In this document: in pieces, positions 16,150 to 22,682 of the stretch
Layout of the letters: each line of letters opens with the position of its first letter
Numbering within the stretch: the first letter of the stretch is position 1
Assembly (NCBI GenBank): GCA_025060555.1
Contig: JANXBC010000013.1
Location: 1 to 22,682 of the forward strand
Source of the DNA: Candidatus Bipolaricaulota bacterium
GTDB lineage: Bacteria > Bipolaricaulota > Bipolaricaulia > Bipolaricaulales > Bipolaricaulaceae
Reading direction: 5' to 3'
Length of the DNA: 22,682 nt
The notes under the pieces: generated by a model
What the model was told of the DNA's origin: nothing
Database searches by the model: none
Seen by the model: only the letters and a program-made list of their open reading frames with translations
Translations under genes and position numbers: made by a program

Positions 16150-16647
16150 TTAGATTCTTCGCACCAGTTCCGCCAAGGGCTTGCGGTCCCGGGTGCCTGG
16201 GCGCTCCGCAGGGTAACCAAGAACGATGAGCATCATCAGCTCCTCGTTTTCTTTGGCACCGATGATCTTCTCCACCTGCGGGTCGCGCAGCCGCCCAAGC
16301 CAGCAAGCGCCAAGGCCCAAAGAATGAGCAGCAAGGAGGATGTTTTGAGCGCAAGCACCGATGGCTTGTGCATCCTTGATTTCGTCATAACCCGCATCTT
16401 TGTCGCGTAAGATGGCGATGGTCACCGGCGCGGTGCGCACCATGTCCATTTGCGTAACTACACGACCGAGTTCCTCGCGCTTTTCCTTGGATTCCACCAC
16501 GACAAACCGCCAAGGCTGGGTATTCCGGCCTGACGGGGCCCAGCGAGCCGCCTCGAGGATCGCCTCCAACTTCTCCGACTCAATCGGATCTGTACGAAAG
16601 ACGCGGACAGAACGGCGTTCCCGGATGGCACGTAGCACCTCGTTCAT
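16150..16647 (-). CDS. Nitroreductase-family FMN oxidoreductase
   Basis: This small 165-residue protein has the nitroreductase core: IRERRSVRVF (FMN-phosphate-binding Arg pair), AARWAPSGRNTQPWRFVVV, the helix AIGACAQNILLAAHSLGLGA with CWLG, and the ending IVLGYPAERPG with a basic tail KPLAELV. Family members are homodimers that use FMN and NAD(P)H to reduce nitro compounds, quinones or flavins, or dehalogenate substrates; the true substrate here is unknown. At the short end of the family, it resembles the compact versions common in anaerobes and archaea. AAGGAGGG precedes the ATG by a good distance. TATAAT at 16676-16671 is a likely -10 element. It converges on pckA through the shared terminator and diverges from the DUF2905 gene. 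Confidence 0.92.
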   Translation of the reverse strand: MNEVLRAIRERRSVRVFRTDPIESEKLEAILEAARWAPSGRNTQPWRFVVVESKEKREELGRVVTQMDMVRTAPVTIAILRDKDAGYDEIKDAQAIGACAQNILLAAHSLGLGACWLGRLRDPQVEKIIGAKENEELMMLIVLGYPAERPGTRDRKPLAELVRRI

Positions 16648-16666
16648 ACACCCTCCTTCCTTGGAT

Positions 16667-16676
16667 TATCATTATA
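16667..16676. promoter_or_regulatory. Overlapping divergent -10 elements in a 35-base gap
   Basis: The minus strand has a perfect TATAAT (16676-16671) about 23 bases before the nitroreductase ATG. On the plus strand TATCAT (16667-16672) lies 10 bases before the DUF2905 ATG. No good -35 is visible for either. The plus-strand gene has no Shine-Dalgarno, so it may be leaderless. Only the -10 match for the nitroreductase is convincing. Confidence 0.4.
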
Positions 16677-16682
16677 CCCAGT

Positions 16683-16904
16683 ATGTTCACCCCAGAATTT
16701 TCTGGATTTGGTCGCCTCTTAGTATTGCTGGGAATTTTTTTGGTGATCCTTGGCTTGGCGCTGATGGGGAAACTCCCGTTCCTAGGAAAGCTGCCCGGCG
16801 ATATCCGTGTGCAGCGAGACGGCTTCGTGTTCTACTTCCCCCTCACCTCCATGCTCATCGTCTCCGCCATTCTCTCCTTGATCCTCACCTTACTCCGACG
16901 CTAG
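16683..16904 (+). CDS. DUF2905 small membrane protein
   Basis: The 73-residue protein has two hydrophobic helices (RLLVLLGIFLVILGLALMG and LTSMLIVSAILSLILTLL) around the central LPFLGKLPGDIRVQRDGFVF, then YFPL, which is the family signature of DUF2905. Its length matches the family. Function is unknown; such proteins lie in the inner membrane with a short charged loop. The ATG at 16683 is preceded by TATCAT and has no ribosome-binding site, suggesting a nearly leaderless message. Its last 20 bases overlap the end of the convergent exported-protein gene. Confidence 0.9.
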   Translation: MFTPEFSGFGRLLVLLGIFLVILGLALMGKLPFLGKLPGDIRVQRDGFVFYFPLTSMLIVSAILSLILTLLRR

Positions 16905-17889
16905 CCCACTCCTCCAAAAGGGCCTTGAGAAGCTCTGGCGTCATGAGCTCTGTCGTGTACGGGATCACTTGCCCCAGCAAACAAGAGGCCCAAAGCATGC
17001 GCTCATAGGTTAGAGCAAAGGGCGTGGTGAGATTAAGCGCATTATTTTGGGTGTCCCAGTGCCCAACAACCACCCGAGGGGAAAGAGCATCCACAACGTC
17101 AACTTTTGCTTTGAGCTCCAAGCCATGCCAACGTACAGCGATCTCATACCTTCCAATGGCGGTGTCCGCCGGCACTTGAATAACAAAACTGCGGCGTACT
17201 TCGTGCTCCGGTGGGATTGGCAAAAGGAGCTCTTCTTGGCTTTCCACCTGCCAACCATTGGGGAGCAGAACTTGAGTCGCCAAATATGGGAGAGGTATGG
17301 CGCTTCGTACTTTGAGCTGCGCGGAGATCCTTGCGCCCGGCAGGACTTCGCTGCTGGAAAGGAGCAGTTCTCTAAGCTCTCCGATCTTGACCACCAGGTG
17401 CTGGCTAGCTGTTAGGGTGAGCAGCTCCTCAAAGCGTCCGCATTCATACGCAAAAAGCAGCTTTTGTTGGCCAGGTTCGGCAATGAAAAACGTTTTGCCT
17501 GACTCGCCGATGATGCGGGTCTCCTGAGCATCTAAAGATACGGTGGAACCAGGGGGCGCCCCGCTGATTTCCACCACGCTCTTTTCGTTTGGCACGCGTA
17601 GAACTGCTGCACAAGCACCTTCGGCACAAATGATCCATACCCCAAGTGGTGCCTGAGCAAGGGGTGTTTCCCAGCGTGTGCGTGGTCCCTCTTTTTCCGC
17701 GCGCCACTCCACTGGCCACGGATTTCCACAGAAGAAAAGCGTCGGGGGGCTGACCTCTTCAGTCCAGACCACCAGAGGTTCAGCGGCGAAAAACGCGGGA
17801 TGAGCCAACTCCATGGCCCATCCCACCAACCCCAAACATAAAGTAAGTGCTACGCTCATCGCAGGGGTAAGATAGCTGAAACCACGCAT
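16885..17889 (-). CDS. Exported protein of unknown function with an NPCBM-associated-like beta domain
   Basis: I do not recognise a specific family. From ATG 17889 the 334-residue product starts MRGFSYLTPAMSVALTLCLG, a plausible signal peptide with one Arg. An alternative ATG at 17859 overlaps the upstream TGA as ATGA but leaves no positive n-region. The middle (VLPGARISAQLKVRS, then LPNGWQV and an Ile/Val-rich strand ending IGRYEIAVRWHG) has the look of NEW3/NPCBM-associated Ig-like domains found in secreted bacterial proteins. The C-terminal part (VVVGHWDTQNNALNLTTPFA, then helices ELLKALLEEW) has no assignment. With the gene upstream it forms a two-gene unit overlapping by 34 bases, so the two products probably act together outside the cytoplasmic membrane. 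The 3' end overlaps DUF2905 by 20 bases. Confidence 0.75.
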   Translation of the reverse strand: MRGFSYLTPAMSVALTLCLGLVGWAMELAHPAFFAAEPLVVWTEEVSPPTLFFCGNPWPVEWRAEKEGPRTRWETPLAQAPLGVWIICAEGACAAVLRVPNEKSVVEISGAPPGSTVSLDAQETRIIGESGKTFFIAEPGQQKLLFAYECGRFEELLTLTASQHLVVKIGELRELLLSSSEVLPGARISAQLKVRSAIPLPYLATQVLLPNGWQVESQEELLLPIPPEHEVRRSFVIQVPADTAIGRYEIAVRWHGLELKAKVDVVDALSPRVVVGHWDTQNNALNLTTPFALTYERMLWASCLLGQVIPYTTELMTPELLKALLEEWASVGVR

Positions 17890-19169
17890 AAAATCGGTGC
17901 AGGAACACCGAATTCCACCCACAGGATGTCTCCAGGCTTGGTTTGCCAAGCCTCCGGGACAAGGGGTTCACTCTCGTATAGCCCCTCCTGCACGCGCCTC
18001 AACCCAACCTTTCTCTCCATGGGCTCTGGTCCGAGCTTGCCCACTCTAACGAAGAGGCCCTCGCTAACAAAGTCGGGAATGCCCGCCACTTGCACTTTGA
18101 GGCTTTGGTTTATTGGCCAGGGCCCTTTGATTGGTTGCCCGCTTTTGGCGTCTACAAAAGTGAGCTCTGGTCGAGGAGTCACGGTTAGTGCCATCTGGGT
18201 TGTTCCCCAGGCGTTCCCTTTTCGCACGAAAACCCGCACAAGAAGAGCGTAGGGGTAGACTGGCACAGGTGCGGCTAAGTCATCAGTGGCTACGAATTCA
18301 AGGGTGTAACCGGAGAACCAACCGCGCCCAGGCACATACCACAGCACTTCATCCGGTTCAGAAGGCGCGAGCACTTGCAATTTGGCCCCACAGCCAGCGG
18401 GAATGAACATGGCCATACTAGGCCCTATCTCCACCGCCAAGGTTTCCACTCTTGTCATGAGCTCTTTGCCGCCGGCGCGAAAGACAAGGCGACATGTGCT
18501 AGGGATGGTCAATTCCTGATCTTCCCAAGCTAACCGATATATGAGCTCTTGCTTTCCCTTATCCAGTTGGAAATCTCCGGAGAAGGTCCAGAAAAATACT
18601 CCTCCGGTTTTGTCCGCCTCTTGCAGAGCTAAGGTGATCTCGGTTTGATCCATCCGCGCGGTGAGTCCACCCGGTAAAACATCTTGTTCACATGTCTTAT
18701 CGTAGGGAGGGCACTCCACTTTGAGGCGATACTTTCCAATCCCCAGTGTTGTTGCTGGCTTCCACTCCGCCCCCTCCTGCACTTCCAAAGTTATTGTGCA
18801 CTCCCCCGGCCGAGGCCCAACCTTCGCCACTGTGCTTGCTCCCTCCCCAAGCTCGGTGGCAGCGACGAGGAGGTCCCCGACCTGGCTTATCTCGATCGCC
18901 ATGATTTCGGCTGGCCTCTGATCACAAGGCCTGATCGCTTGCAAGGCGGGGCTTTTCAAAACGTCTCCTGCGCGCTTTAACTCCAGCACCCACACTTTTC
19001 CAGTTGTAGCATTAAGCAGGAGAGCTTTGCCTTCCTGCGCAGGCGTGTCTTCCACTACTACGTAAAAGGTCTGCAGTAGTTGTGGCGCTGGCTCGAAACG
19101 GATCACCTCCGCTTGAACGAACCCACAAGATAATAAAAACACACCGAGCATCCAAAACCTCTTGCACAT
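17856..19169 (-). CDS. Exported protein of unknown function, beta-rich
   Basis: The ATG at 19169 is chosen because GGAGGAGG lies just before it. The 437-residue product begins MCKRFWMLGVFLLSCGFVQA, a signal peptide with a likely type I cut after VQA; LLSC only loosely resembles a lipobox. The mature protein consists of alternating hydrophobic strands with no catalytic motif that I can see. Several Cys occur in the exported part (RPCDQR, GECTI, VECPPYDKTCEQ, TCRLVF, AGCGAKL), some possibly disulphide bonded. A WYVPGRGWFSGYTLEF segment and a late Ig-like region (LTFVDAKSGQPIKG) suggest a structural or binding role. A partner gene overlaps its 3' end. Neither gene shows damage. The assignment as exported is fairly sure, the function is open. 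Confidence 0.78.
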   Translation of the reverse strand: MCKRFWMLGVFLLSCGFVQAEVIRFEPAPQLLQTFYVVVEDTPAQEGKALLLNATTGKVWVLELKRAGDVLKSPALQAIRPCDQRPAEIMAIEISQVGDLLVAATELGEGASTVAKVGPRPGECTITLEVQEGAEWKPATTLGIGKYRLKVECPPYDKTCEQDVLPGGLTARMDQTEITLALQEADKTGGVFFWTFSGDFQLDKGKQELIYRLAWEDQELTIPSTCRLVFRAGGKELMTRVETLAVEIGPSMAMFIPAGCGAKLQVLAPSEPDEVLWYVPGRGWFSGYTLEFVATDDLAAPVPVYPYALLVRVFVRKGNAWGTTQMALTVTPRPELTFVDAKSGQPIKGPWPINQSLKVQVAGIPDFVSEGLFVRVGKLGPEPMERKVGLRRVQEGLYESEPLVPEAWQTKPGDILWVEFGVPAPILCVVSAILPLR

Positions 19170-19188
19170 GGCCTCCTCCTTAATCACT

Positions 19189-19250
19189 AGTATAGCGCAC
19201 AGTCTGCGAAGCTTTTGTAATGCACGTCACATGTGGCGATCAAGTACAAT
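19189..19250. promoter_or_regulatory. Divergent promoter region between the exported-protein pair and tldD
   Basis: On the minus strand TATACT (19194-19189) lies 20 bases before the ATG at 19169; on the plus strand TACAAT (19245-19250) lies 20 bases before tldD. Matching -35 boxes are poor on both sides. The palindrome CACATGTG lies between them and could be a regulatory site, but it is short enough to be chance. Confidence 0.4.
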
Positions 19251-19269
19251 GCCCCACCAAGGAGGATCG

Positions 19270-20643
19270 ATGGAGGCATGTCTTAGGGAAGTGTTGACGC
19301 GTAGCAAGGCCGATTACGCGGAGATCCGTTGGGAAGAGATCTTCCGTTCACGTGTGGTTTTTCAGCGCGAACAACTCCTGGCTTTGGAAGCTACAGAGGA
19401 ACGTGGTGGCATTGTGCGCGCCCTCGTGGATGGGGCCTGGGGTCTTGCGGTATTCACTGATCTGGACGAACTTTCAAAAAAGATCGAGGAAGCTACATGC
19501 CTTGCGCGCACAGCTGCTCGTCACGTGCGTGACAAAGTTTTCTTGGCTGAGGTTGAACCCGTGGAGGACCATTACCACGGGCAAATGGTGCGCGACATCC
19601 GGGGCATTCCTCTTGAAGAGAAAAGAAAACTTGTGCAGAACTACAACAAGATCGTTTTGGAATCCCACCCTGCTATTGTGGCGAGTTCCGTGCGCTACGC
19701 GGATAGCCTCCGCCGCGTGGTCTACGCCAACTCCGAGGGGACCTACATCGAGCAGGAGGTGCCCGATGTGACCCTTATGCTGGCCGCCGTGGCCCGCAAA
19801 AACGGCGACGTCCAGCAGGGCTTCGAGTCCCTGGGCTTCGCCGGCGGCTTTGAAAAAGCCCTGGGCCACGAGGAGAAGGCGCGGGCTGCGGCCAAGCGCG
19901 CCGTGGACCTCCTCTCCGCCAAGCCCGTGAAGGGCGGCCGCTACACGGTGATCCTCGACCCGGATCTTGCTGGCGTCTTCATCCACGAGGCCTTCGGCCA
20001 CATCTGCGAGGCGGACTTCCTTTTGCGCAACGAGCCCATGCGCCGGGTCATGGAGCTTGGGAAGCGCTTCGGCGTGGAGACCCTGAATGTGGTGGACGAC
20101 GGGTTCATCCCCGGGGCCCGCGGGAATTGCCCCTACGACGACGAGGGCGTCCCGCGCCGGCGGGTCTACCTCATCCGGGAGGGCGTGCTCACCGGCCTCC
20201 TGCACTCCCGGGCCACGGCGAAGAAACTTGGGGCCAAGCCCACGGGCAACGCCCGCGCCGTCTCCTGGGAGCATGAGCCCATCGTGCGCATGCGCAACAC
20301 CTTCATCGAGCCCGGCTCCTACACGTTCGAGGAGATGCTGGAGGGGATCGAGTACGGGATCTACGCGTGCGGGGCGTTCGGGGGGCAAACGGAGTTCGAA
20401 CAGTTCACGTTCTCCGCCGCCTACGGCTACGAGATCGTGAACGGGAAGATTGGGGAGATGGTGCGGGACGTGGTCCTCACAGGAAATGTTTTTCAAACCC
20501 TGCGGAGCATCGAGATGATCGGGAAGGACTTCCAGCTGCGGGGGAGCGCGGGCGGCTGCGGCAAGGGCGGGCAGTGGCCCCTGCCCATCACCACAGGCGC
20601 GCCGCACGTGCGCATTCGGGATGTAATCGTGGGAGGGCGATGA
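19270..20643 (+). CDS. tldD: TldD metalloprotease subunit
   Basis: The ATG at 19270 is chosen since AAGGAGG sits just before it; the open frame to 19162 adds unrelated residues. The 457-residue product carries the zinc motif HEAFGH (239-244, HExxxH) in VFIHEAFGHICEADF, then NVVDDGFIPGARGNCPYDDE, GVLTGLLHSRATAKKLG, GNARA, the Cys/Gly-rich IYACGAFGGQTEFEQFTFSA and the ending GGCGKGGQWPLPITTGAPHV. TldD and TldE form a heterodimer that cleaves unfolded peptides and matures microcin-type or other ribosomal peptides and helps degrade antitoxins. TldE follows at once, overlapping. The first 420 bases have about 52% GC and the rest about 66%, a sharp break near codons 140-157, described separately. 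Confidence 0.95.
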   Translation: MEACLREVLTRSKADYAEIRWEEIFRSRVVFQREQLLALEATEERGGIVRALVDGAWGLAVFTDLDELSKKIEEATCLARTAARHVRDKVFLAEVEPVEDHYHGQMVRDIRGIPLEEKRKLVQNYNKIVLESHPAIVASSVRYADSLRRVVYANSEGTYIEQEVPDVTLMLAAVARKNGDVQQGFESLGFAGGFEKALGHEEKARAAAKRAVDLLSAKPVKGGRYTVILDPDLAGVFIHEAFGHICEADFLLRNEPMRRVMELGKRFGVETLNVVDDGFIPGARGNCPYDDEGVPRRRVYLIREGVLTGLLHSRATAKKLGAKPTGNARAVSWEHEPIVRMRNTFIEPGSYTFEEMLEGIEYGIYACGAFGGQTEFEQFTFSAAYGYEIVNGKIGEMVRDVVLTGNVFQTLRSIEMIGKDFQLRGSAGGCGKGGQWPLPITTGAPHVRIRDVIVGGR

Positions 20644-21965
20644 TGGAAATCCTTGAGCTAGCCCAGAAAAGGAAGGCGGAGGCGGCGGAGCTCTATGAGG
20701 CTCGTACCGAGGCTTTGGGTGTGGTATTCCATGGCGGGGAAGTGGAAAAAGTGGGCTCCGAGGCCATCGTGGGCCGGGCCCTGCGCGTGATCCTCGGGGG
20801 AAAGCTTGGGTTTGCCTCCACCGCCGGTGGTGCACCAGAGGCCCTACTGGAGGCAGCGCTTGGGGCTGCCCAGCACGGCGATCCCGCACCTTTCCGATTT
20901 CCAACCCTGCGCAACGGGACCAAGGTGGAGGCCTTCGACCCCGCCGTGCCCAAGATCTCTGCGGAAGAGCTCCTCACCTGGGGGGAGGAAGCGGTGCGGG
21001 CCATTCGCGCGGAGTTCCCCGAGCTTGTGGTGAACGTTTATCTTTCGCGAACCACAACAGAAGTGGTGATCCGGAACACCGCGGGCGGGGAGCGCCGCGA
21101 AAAACGGACCGGGATTTCCCTCACCGTAGGCGTGGAGAGGGTGCGGGAAGGGGATATCTGGCTGATTTATGAGACCCAAGCCGTTCGACGTCTTGTGGAT
21201 CTCGATCGCAAGGGCTTAGTGGAAAAGCTCCTTCAGAAGCTGCATTGGGGGGTAGAGGTTGTGCCGCCACCTGTGGGAAAACCACCCGTTCTTTTTCTCC
21301 CCAGCGCTGTTCCTGTGCTTGTCCTCCCCCTTACCCACGGTCTGTCCGGTCTTTCCGTGTTTCTCGGCACAAGTCCTCTGAAAGGCAGGCTTGGTGAGCA
21401 AGCGTTTCACAAGGAGTTCAACCTAGTGGACGACGGACTGATTCCGTTTGGGCCACGTTCTCGCTCTTTCGACGACGAGGGGCTTCCTGTGGGGAGGCTT
21501 CCCTTAGTGGAGGACGGGGTAGTGCAAAGCTTCTTCTACGATCTGCGGGCTGCAGCCTTAAATGGGGTGGAATCCACGGGAAACGGCCTTAAGGGCGGGC
21601 CTTTCGGTGACGGTGGCTTCCGCGCCCCACCTGGTCCTGCTCCCCGACACCTGCTAATTCGGCCTGGCGAGGGCTCTCTCGAAGCGCTCATGCGTGACAT
21701 GAAAGAAGGGCTCGTTGTGAGCGATGTGATCGGCCTTGGCCAAGGGAACATCCAATCCGGAGCGTTCTCCAACAACGTCTCTGTGGGCTTCGTGGTGCGA
21801 AACGGGAAAGTGGTGGGGCGGGTGAAGAACACCATGATCTTTGGGAACGCCTATGAGGTCCTCAAGAATGGCTTGATCCAAATCGGTGGGGAGCCGGAGT
21901 GGGTTGGAGGAAGCCTTTATACTCCCCCCCTCTTGGTCGAGGGCGTGTCGGTGGTTGGTCGCTGA
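20640..21965 (+). CDS. pmbA: TldE/PmbA protease subunit
   Basis: The start ATG at 20640 overlaps the tldD stop (ATGATGG), with GGGAGGG upstream; the second ATG at 20643 is equally possible. The long open frame further upstream is antisense-like noise inside tldD. The 441-residue product has the PmbA pattern: an N-terminal domain from EILELAQKRKAEAAELYEAR, a central VVIRNTAGGERREKRTGISL, then LVDDGLIPFGPRSRSFDDEG, GVVQSFFYDLRAAAL, GLVVSDVIGLGQGNIQSGAF and SNNVSVGFVVRNGKVVGRVK. It has no HExxxH, as expected for the non-metal subunit that completes the TldD active site. The first 380 bases share the high GC of the 3' half of tldD; the rest returns to the window average. Confidence 0.95.
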   Translation: MMEILELAQKRKAEAAELYEARTEALGVVFHGGEVEKVGSEAIVGRALRVILGGKLGFASTAGGAPEALLEAALGAAQHGDPAPFRFPTLRNGTKVEAFDPAVPKISAEELLTWGEEAVRAIRAEFPELVVNVYLSRTTTEVVIRNTAGGERREKRTGISLTVGVERVREGDIWLIYETQAVRRLVDLDRKGLVEKLLQKLHWGVEVVPPPVGKPPVLFLPSAVPVLVLPLTHGLSGLSVFLGTSPLKGRLGEQAFHKEFNLVDDGLIPFGPRSRSFDDEGLPVGRLPLVEDGVVQSFFYDLRAAALNGVESTGNGLKGGPFGDGGFRAPPGPAPRHLLIRPGEGSLEALMRDMKEGLVVSDVIGLGQGNIQSGAFSNNVSVGFVVRNGKVVGRVKNTMIFGNAYEVLKNGLIQIGGEPEWVGGSLYTPPLLVEGVSVVGR

Positions 21966-22173
21966 CGTTTTCCCGGTGCCTGATCCGAAGGATTTGGCGG
22001 CCTGGTCGCAAATAGGACAGTGGACAAGCGACGTTGAGGCCGAACATTCATAGCATTGGCTGTGAAGGGGTGATCAATCGTTTAAGAGCGCGTTTGTCTA
22101 CCTTGAGCTAAGAGAAGTCCCCTCACCCTGTGCTTCCCTTGGGAAAAGGGTTCGCGGGGTCTGCCCGACACCC
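21966..22173. other. Intergenic spacer after pmbA
   Basis: About 200 bases without a supported gene. No convincing terminator follows pmbA. A short dyad (CCCTT then AAGGG, near 22138-22152) lacks a T-run. I see no RNA gene. Confidence 0.5.
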
Positions 22174-22202
22174 TTGACTATGTAACATTGTGATGTTACA
22201 CT
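22174..22202 (+). promoter_or_regulatory. Promoter with embedded palindromic operator
   Basis: TTGACT (22174-22179) and TACACT (22197-22202) are separated by exactly 17 bases. The spacer and the start of the -10 are occupied by TGTAACATTGTGATGTTACA (22181-22200), a perfect dyad with 8-bp arms and a 4-base centre. A repressor bound here would block RNA polymerase. A 16-base copy of the same dyad lies in a second promoter-like sequence at 22434-22449. The regulator is not identifiable from sequence; the HTH gene at 22560 is a candidate. Confidence 0.65.
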
Positions 22203-22220
22203 AACCGCGGAGGTGTCCCT

Positions 22221-22442
22221 ATGCTGAGCATGGTAGACCTGATTGCCTGCGGTTCGTGGCCCGCGGAAGTGTTGGGCAAGGTTCTCGACCATCCGCTTGG
22301 AAAAGATGGCTGTCTCCTGGGAAAAGAGCCGGCCCTGCTGAGGGAGTATCGAATATACACAACGCGGCGAAAAAGCCGCGGCTTACGGGCACATCGCGAA
22401 GCCAGGCGGGTGAGCACACCATTGCCTTCTGGCACATTGTGA
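22221..22442 (+). CDS. Small ORF of unknown function behind the operator-bearing promoter
   Basis: The ATG at 22221 follows GGAGGT with 6-base spacing and lies 18 bases after the -10 of the operator-bearing promoter, so expression signals are good. The 73-residue product (MLSMVDLIACGSWPAEVLGK at the start) resembles no family I know. Codon use looks coding up to about codon 46; the remainder is Arg-rich and contains a CGCGGC-GCCGCG hairpin in its DNA, so the C-terminal part may be a shifted or decayed remnant. The stop lies inside the second operator copy. It may be a true small protein, a truncated gene, or a leader region read as an ORF. Confidence 0.35.
   Translation: MLSMVDLIACGSWPAEVLGKVLDHPLGKDGCLLGKEPALLREYRIYTTRRKSRGLRAHREARRVSTPLPSGTL
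22363..22380 (+). other. GC hairpin inside the small ORF
   Basis: CGCGGC (22363-22368), loop GAAAAA, and GCCGCG (22375-22380) form a 6-bp GC stem. No T-run follows, so it is not a standard terminator, though it could stall transcription between the two promoters. Confidence 0.35.
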
Positions 22443-22451
22443 TGTTACAAT
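22422..22451 (+). promoter_or_regulatory. Second promoter-like sequence with a partial copy of the operator
   Basis: TTGCCT (22422-22427) and TACAAT (22446-22451) are 18 bases apart. ACATTGTGATGTTACA (22434-22449) repeats 16 of the 20 operator bases, again ending in the -10 element. Transcription would start near 22458, about 100 bases before the HTH gene start. Confidence 0.5.
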
Positions 22452-22559
22452 GCCTTCACATGACGCGGGATGTTGATCTGCGAGCTTTTGCTACATATCC
22501 CCACCCCATTCGAGAAGAACCTGGTTGTGGTGTGGAGCAGCTTTGGAGGTGAGGTCCCC

Positions 22560-22682
22560 GTGGAATCCCATGAGGAGCTGATCCCCAAAAAAGAGGTCCT
22601 CCGCCTCACCGGCATCTCCTACGGCCAGCTCTACCGCTGGAAACGCCTGGGCCTCATCCCCGAGGCCTGGTTCATCCGCCGC
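22560..22682 (+). CDS. YhbD/DUF4004-like HTH regulator, 3' truncated by window edge
   Basis: GTG at 22560 is preceded by GGAGGTGAGG at good spacing. The 41 visible residues include ELIPKKEVLRLTGISYGQLY followed by RWKRLGLIPEAWFIRR, the MerR-like helix-turn-helix of the YhbD (DUF4004) family, where the same order LIxKKELLxLTGISYGQLYRWKRxxLIPEEWF is usual. In Bacillus relatives this gene is often beside bactofilin genes, so the next genes to the right might be polymer-forming proteins (inference from family context only). The same frame extends upstream without a stop to ATG 22470, but that part has no family match and no ribosome site. The gene is preceded by a promoter with the shared palindromic operator. 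Base composition rises to about 62% GC with C-ending codons here. Confidence 0.85.
   Translation, partial: MESHEELIPKKEVLRLTGISYGQLYRWKRLGLIPEAWFIRR

Noticed and set aside
20367..20639. Extended upstream start for pmbA
   Set aside because: The extra residues are read from tldD in another frame; ATG at 20640 has a ribosome site and begins the family sequence.
19474..20904. A 476-codon open frame on the minus strand opposite tldD
   Set aside because: It lies entirely opposite tldD in the GC-rich tract, where antisense stops are rare; its sequence is low-complexity and matches no family, while the plus strand carries clear TldD motifs.
22138..22152. Terminator after pmbA at the CCCTT/AAGGG dyad
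   Set aside because: The stem is only 5 bp and no T-run follows.

Overview
The window looks like a chromosomal segment of a moderately GC-rich bacterium. Genes are tightly packed, stop and start codons often overlap as ATGA, and Shine-Dalgarno sequences are strong. Secreted proteins with NPCBM-associated-like beta domains, a DUF2905 membrane protein, ATP-type PEP carboxykinase, TldD/TldE and a YhbD-like regulator together suggest a deep-branching, possibly thermophilic lineage such as Bipolaricaulota (OP1/Acetothermia) or relatives. That placement is inference and weak. No tRNA, rRNA, CRISPR array or insertion sequence was seen.

Left part (1-11693). A partial nicotinamidase-like hydrolase enters from the left on the plus strand. 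Everything from 11661 down to 388 lies on the minus strand and reads like one former glycerol or glycerol-phosphate operon. In transcription order it holds a DeoR/GlpR-type repressor, an AfuABC/FbpABC-type ABC importer (binding protein, fused double permease, ATPase), a HAD-IIA phosphatase, a malate/lactate-type dehydrogenase, glycerol kinase, GlpA-like glycerol-3-phosphate dehydrogenase, a GlpB-like FAD/NAD oxidoreductase and a DUF1667 protein. The last four genes are all wrecked by frameshifts, nonsense codons and internal deletions, yet remain recognisable end to end and keep an old ATGA junction. The first genes are open, except that the binding protein has a one-base frameshift inside its signal peptide. 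The window therefore shows an operon dying from its 3' end, with a possible new lesion near its 5' end.

Middle part (11738-16139). A divergent plus-strand operon codes for adenine deaminase, an MscS-type channel and ATP-dependent PEP carboxykinase. It is closed by a near-perfect terminator that can work in both directions. A nitroreductase converges on it from the other side.

Right part (16150-22682). A nitroreductase and a DUF2905 protein diverge from a 35-base gap. Two overlapping minus-strand genes encode exported proteins of unknown function. Divergent from them is the tldD-tldE (pmbA) metalloprotease pair, which carries a sharply bounded GC-rich tract of about 1.3 kb. The right end holds two promoter-like sequences that share a palindromic operator, a small unknown ORF, and the start of a YhbD/DUF4004 HTH regulator running off the window.
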